Assembly (NCBI GenBank): GCA_938029725.1
Contig: CALHGE010000013.1
Location: 1-64,000, forward strand
Origin: an uncultured Flavobacteriaceae bacterium
GTDB lineage: Bacteria; Bacteroidota; Bacteroidia; Flavobacteriales; Flavobacteriaceae
Reading direction: 5' to 3'
Length of the DNA: 64,000 nt
The notes below the pieces were generated by a model. That model did not search any database, was not told where the DNA came from, and saw only the letters and a program-made list of their open reading frames with translations. This document shows positions 62,966-64,000 of this stretch, piece after piece. The translations under genes and the position numbers were made by a program. How positions within the stretch are numbered: the first letter of the stretch is position 1; the number at the start of each line of letters is the position of its first letter.

Positions 62966-63082
62966 GAGCCAAGAGAAGATAGTAAAGAGGAATAAAAATA
63001 TAGAGGCGATTGGGAGAAGACCAATTATAATAGTATGATTTAGGTTCTTCTTTATTTTCACTGCTCTTTACGCTCTCTTGCC
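62966..63082. repeat. Imperfect long inverted repeat between FixH and SafE-like genes
   Basis: The left arm (about 62966-62998, gccaagagaagatagtaaagagg plus aataaaaat) and the right arm (about 63049-63082, tttattttcactgctcttta and cgctctcttgcc) are reverse-complementary with a few mismatches and gaps. An inner attgg/ccaat stem sits at 63009-63025. The whole could fold into one long hairpin, similar to a miniature inverted-repeat element. It lies where a short intergenic gap would be expected. Confidence 0.65.
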
Positions 63083-63100
63083 TTATTTAAAAAACAAACA

Positions 63101-63805
63101 ATGCTTTTAGCTGCACTACTACTGGGTTTAATGGGAAGTCTACACTGCATTGGCATGTGCGGTCCTATTGCCTTTATGCTTCCTGTAGATAGAACAAATA
63201 ACTATAAGAAATTCGGACAGATATTCATTTATCATTTTGGCAGATTATTGGCCTACGGTAGTATTGGACTGGTTTTTGGCTTGCTAGGAAAAGGACTTTA
63301 TATCTTCGGAATGCAGCAAAAGCTATCCATCGCAACTGGTATTTTGATGATTCTTATCGTGCTAATTCCTTATAAAACCTTTAGCAAATACAATTTATCC
63401 AAACCTATTTATAGGCTAATGTCAAGGGTTAAAAATCGATTGGGACAAGAATTGAAAAAGAAATCACCTGATACATTTTTAACAATAGGCTTTTTAAACG
63501 GATTTCTTCCTTGTGGTTTAGTATATATGGCGCTGTTTGGAGCAGTAGCTATGGGTAACCCAGCAGAAGGAAGCTTGTATATGCTTCTCTTTGGTGCGGG
63601 AACAATTCCTCTAATGACCGCCACTATTTATTTTAGCGAGTTTTTAAAAGGAGCTGCCCGTAAAAAAGCACAAAGACTAATTCCGGTTTTTGTTATTTTA
63701 ATAGGAGTACTATTTATTCTAAGGGGTTTAGGCTTAGGTATTCCCTACCTATCTCCGAAACCTACTGTAGAATTAGTAACCAGTGCCATAGAATGTCATG
63801 AGTAA
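63101..63805 (+). CDS. Sulfite exporter TauE/SafE family protein (CcoH-type location)
   Basis: A 234-residue membrane protein with about six hydrophobic segments. The opening LLLGLMGSLHCIGMCGPIAFMLP (C16, C20) and the later FLNGFLPCGLVYMALFGA match the cysteine-containing SafE/YtfC group found next to cbb3 oxidase genes, possibly in copper handling. It is not a sulfite exporter by function evidence. The start MLLAALLLGLMGS is the only credible one. Confidence 0.85.
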   Translation: MLLAALLLGLMGSLHCIGMCGPIAFMLPVDRTNNYKKFGQIFIYHFGRLLAYGSIGLVFGLLGKGLYIFGMQQKLSIATGILMILIVLIPYKTFSKYNLSKPIYRLMSRVKNRLGQELKKKSPDTFLTIGFLNGFLPCGLVYMALFGAVAMGNPAEGSLYMLLFGAGTIPLMTATIYFSEFLKGAARKKAQRLIPVFVILIGVLFILRGLGLGIPYLSPKPTVELVTSAIECHE

Positions 63806-63819
63806 AAACCCTAGTTCAA

Positions 63820-64000
63820 ATGAAACCAATACCTAATGATATCGTTTTAAGACCGCGGTTTCAATTCGAGTTGTCAGGCACTAAGGAAGAATTGTTGCAA
63901 TCTTTTGAAAAATCACAAGTTGAACCTTTCTTAGTACAACGATTAGATGAACATATATTTATTAAGTTCAACGAAAATAATCACCACTTTTGGTCACCAC
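63820..64000 (+). CDS. Hypothetical protein, partial (cut by window end)
   Basis: An ORF starting MKPIPNDIVLRPRFQFELSG runs open for 60 codons to the window edge. It begins 14 bases after the SafE-like gene, so it is probably the last part of the oxidase run. I do not recognise a family; the visible part is soluble and begins with alternating beta-like segments. Coding strand and frame agree with neighbours. Confidence 0.7.
   Translation, partial: MKPIPNDIVLRPRFQFELSGTKEELLQSFEKSQVEPFLVQRLDEHIFIKFNENNHHFWSP

Noticed and set aside
1-64000. Scanned by eye for CRISPR arrays, tRNA and rRNA genes, transposases, integrases and phage genes.
   Set aside because: No regularly spaced direct repeats, tRNA-like cloverleaf or mobile-element proteins were found; small tRNAs could still be missed by eye.

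Overview
The window looks like chromosomal DNA of a marine member of the Flavobacteriaceae (Bacteroidota), of the Zobellia/Maribacter/Arenibacter kind. The reasons are AT-rich, tightly packed genes, few recognisable Shine-Dalgarno sites, several TAnnTTTG-type -7 promoter elements, a TonB-dependent receptor with an N-terminal carboxypeptidase-like domain, a fused CcoNO oxidase subunit with a one-haem CcoP, a PspC/GIN-domain locus, and a sulfatase next to a formylglycine-generating enzyme. The genus is inference. I saw no rRNA, tRNA, CRISPR array, transposase or phage genes.

Layout. 1-5.6 kb: molybdenum hydroxylase (CoxL-like form II, cut by the window edge, and CoxS) with its MoxR/VWA pair (CoxD/CoxE), and an AhpD-like protein. 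5.6-8.5 kb: a TonB-dependent receptor and a DUF2141 protein. 8.6-14.2 kb: a MacA-like adaptor, a MacB-like permease without an ATPase, a TolC protein and a GAF histidine kinase. 14.4-16.2 kb: a decayed dps gene divergent from an intact oxyR. 16.3-25.7 kb: housekeeping and stress genes (PBP4, MsrA, NudK, MlrC-like M81, FabV, bestrophin, AIM24, DUF4442). 25.8-29.6 kb: DUF4870-PadR-PspC-GIN locus with a palindrome at its promoter. 29.7-34.5 kb: dipeptide epimerase with a PLP enzyme, TrxB, and an orphan LytTR regulator. 34.5-42.1 kb: galactokinase, lipoprotein FGE, lipoprotein sulfatase, Gfo/Idh oxidoreductase and a DUF255 protein, suggesting use of sulfated glycans. 42.2-43.1 kb: a gene-poor stretch with two terminators and candidate small RNAs. 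43.4-49.9 kb: a complete six-gene ebo operon (eboA-F). 50-54.3 kb: acyl-CoA ligase, TesB, UspA and a Crp/Fnr regulator. 54.4-64 kb: cbb3 oxidase genes ccoI, S, NO, Q, P, G, fixH-like and a SafE-like protein.

How parts work together. The Crp/Fnr gene, the universal stress gene, ccoI and ccoS are linked by three near-identical TGACA/TGTCA palindromes, so the last 11 kb probably forms one low-oxygen regulon. The ebo operon, whose cyanobacterial relatives are tied to moving a metabolite precursor out of the cytoplasm, is the most intriguing system here because its cargo in this organism is unknown. The clearest sign of gene loss is dps: the frame can be followed from start to end but carries four stop codons and a one-base frameshift, while its presumed regulator OxyR keeps both redox cysteines.
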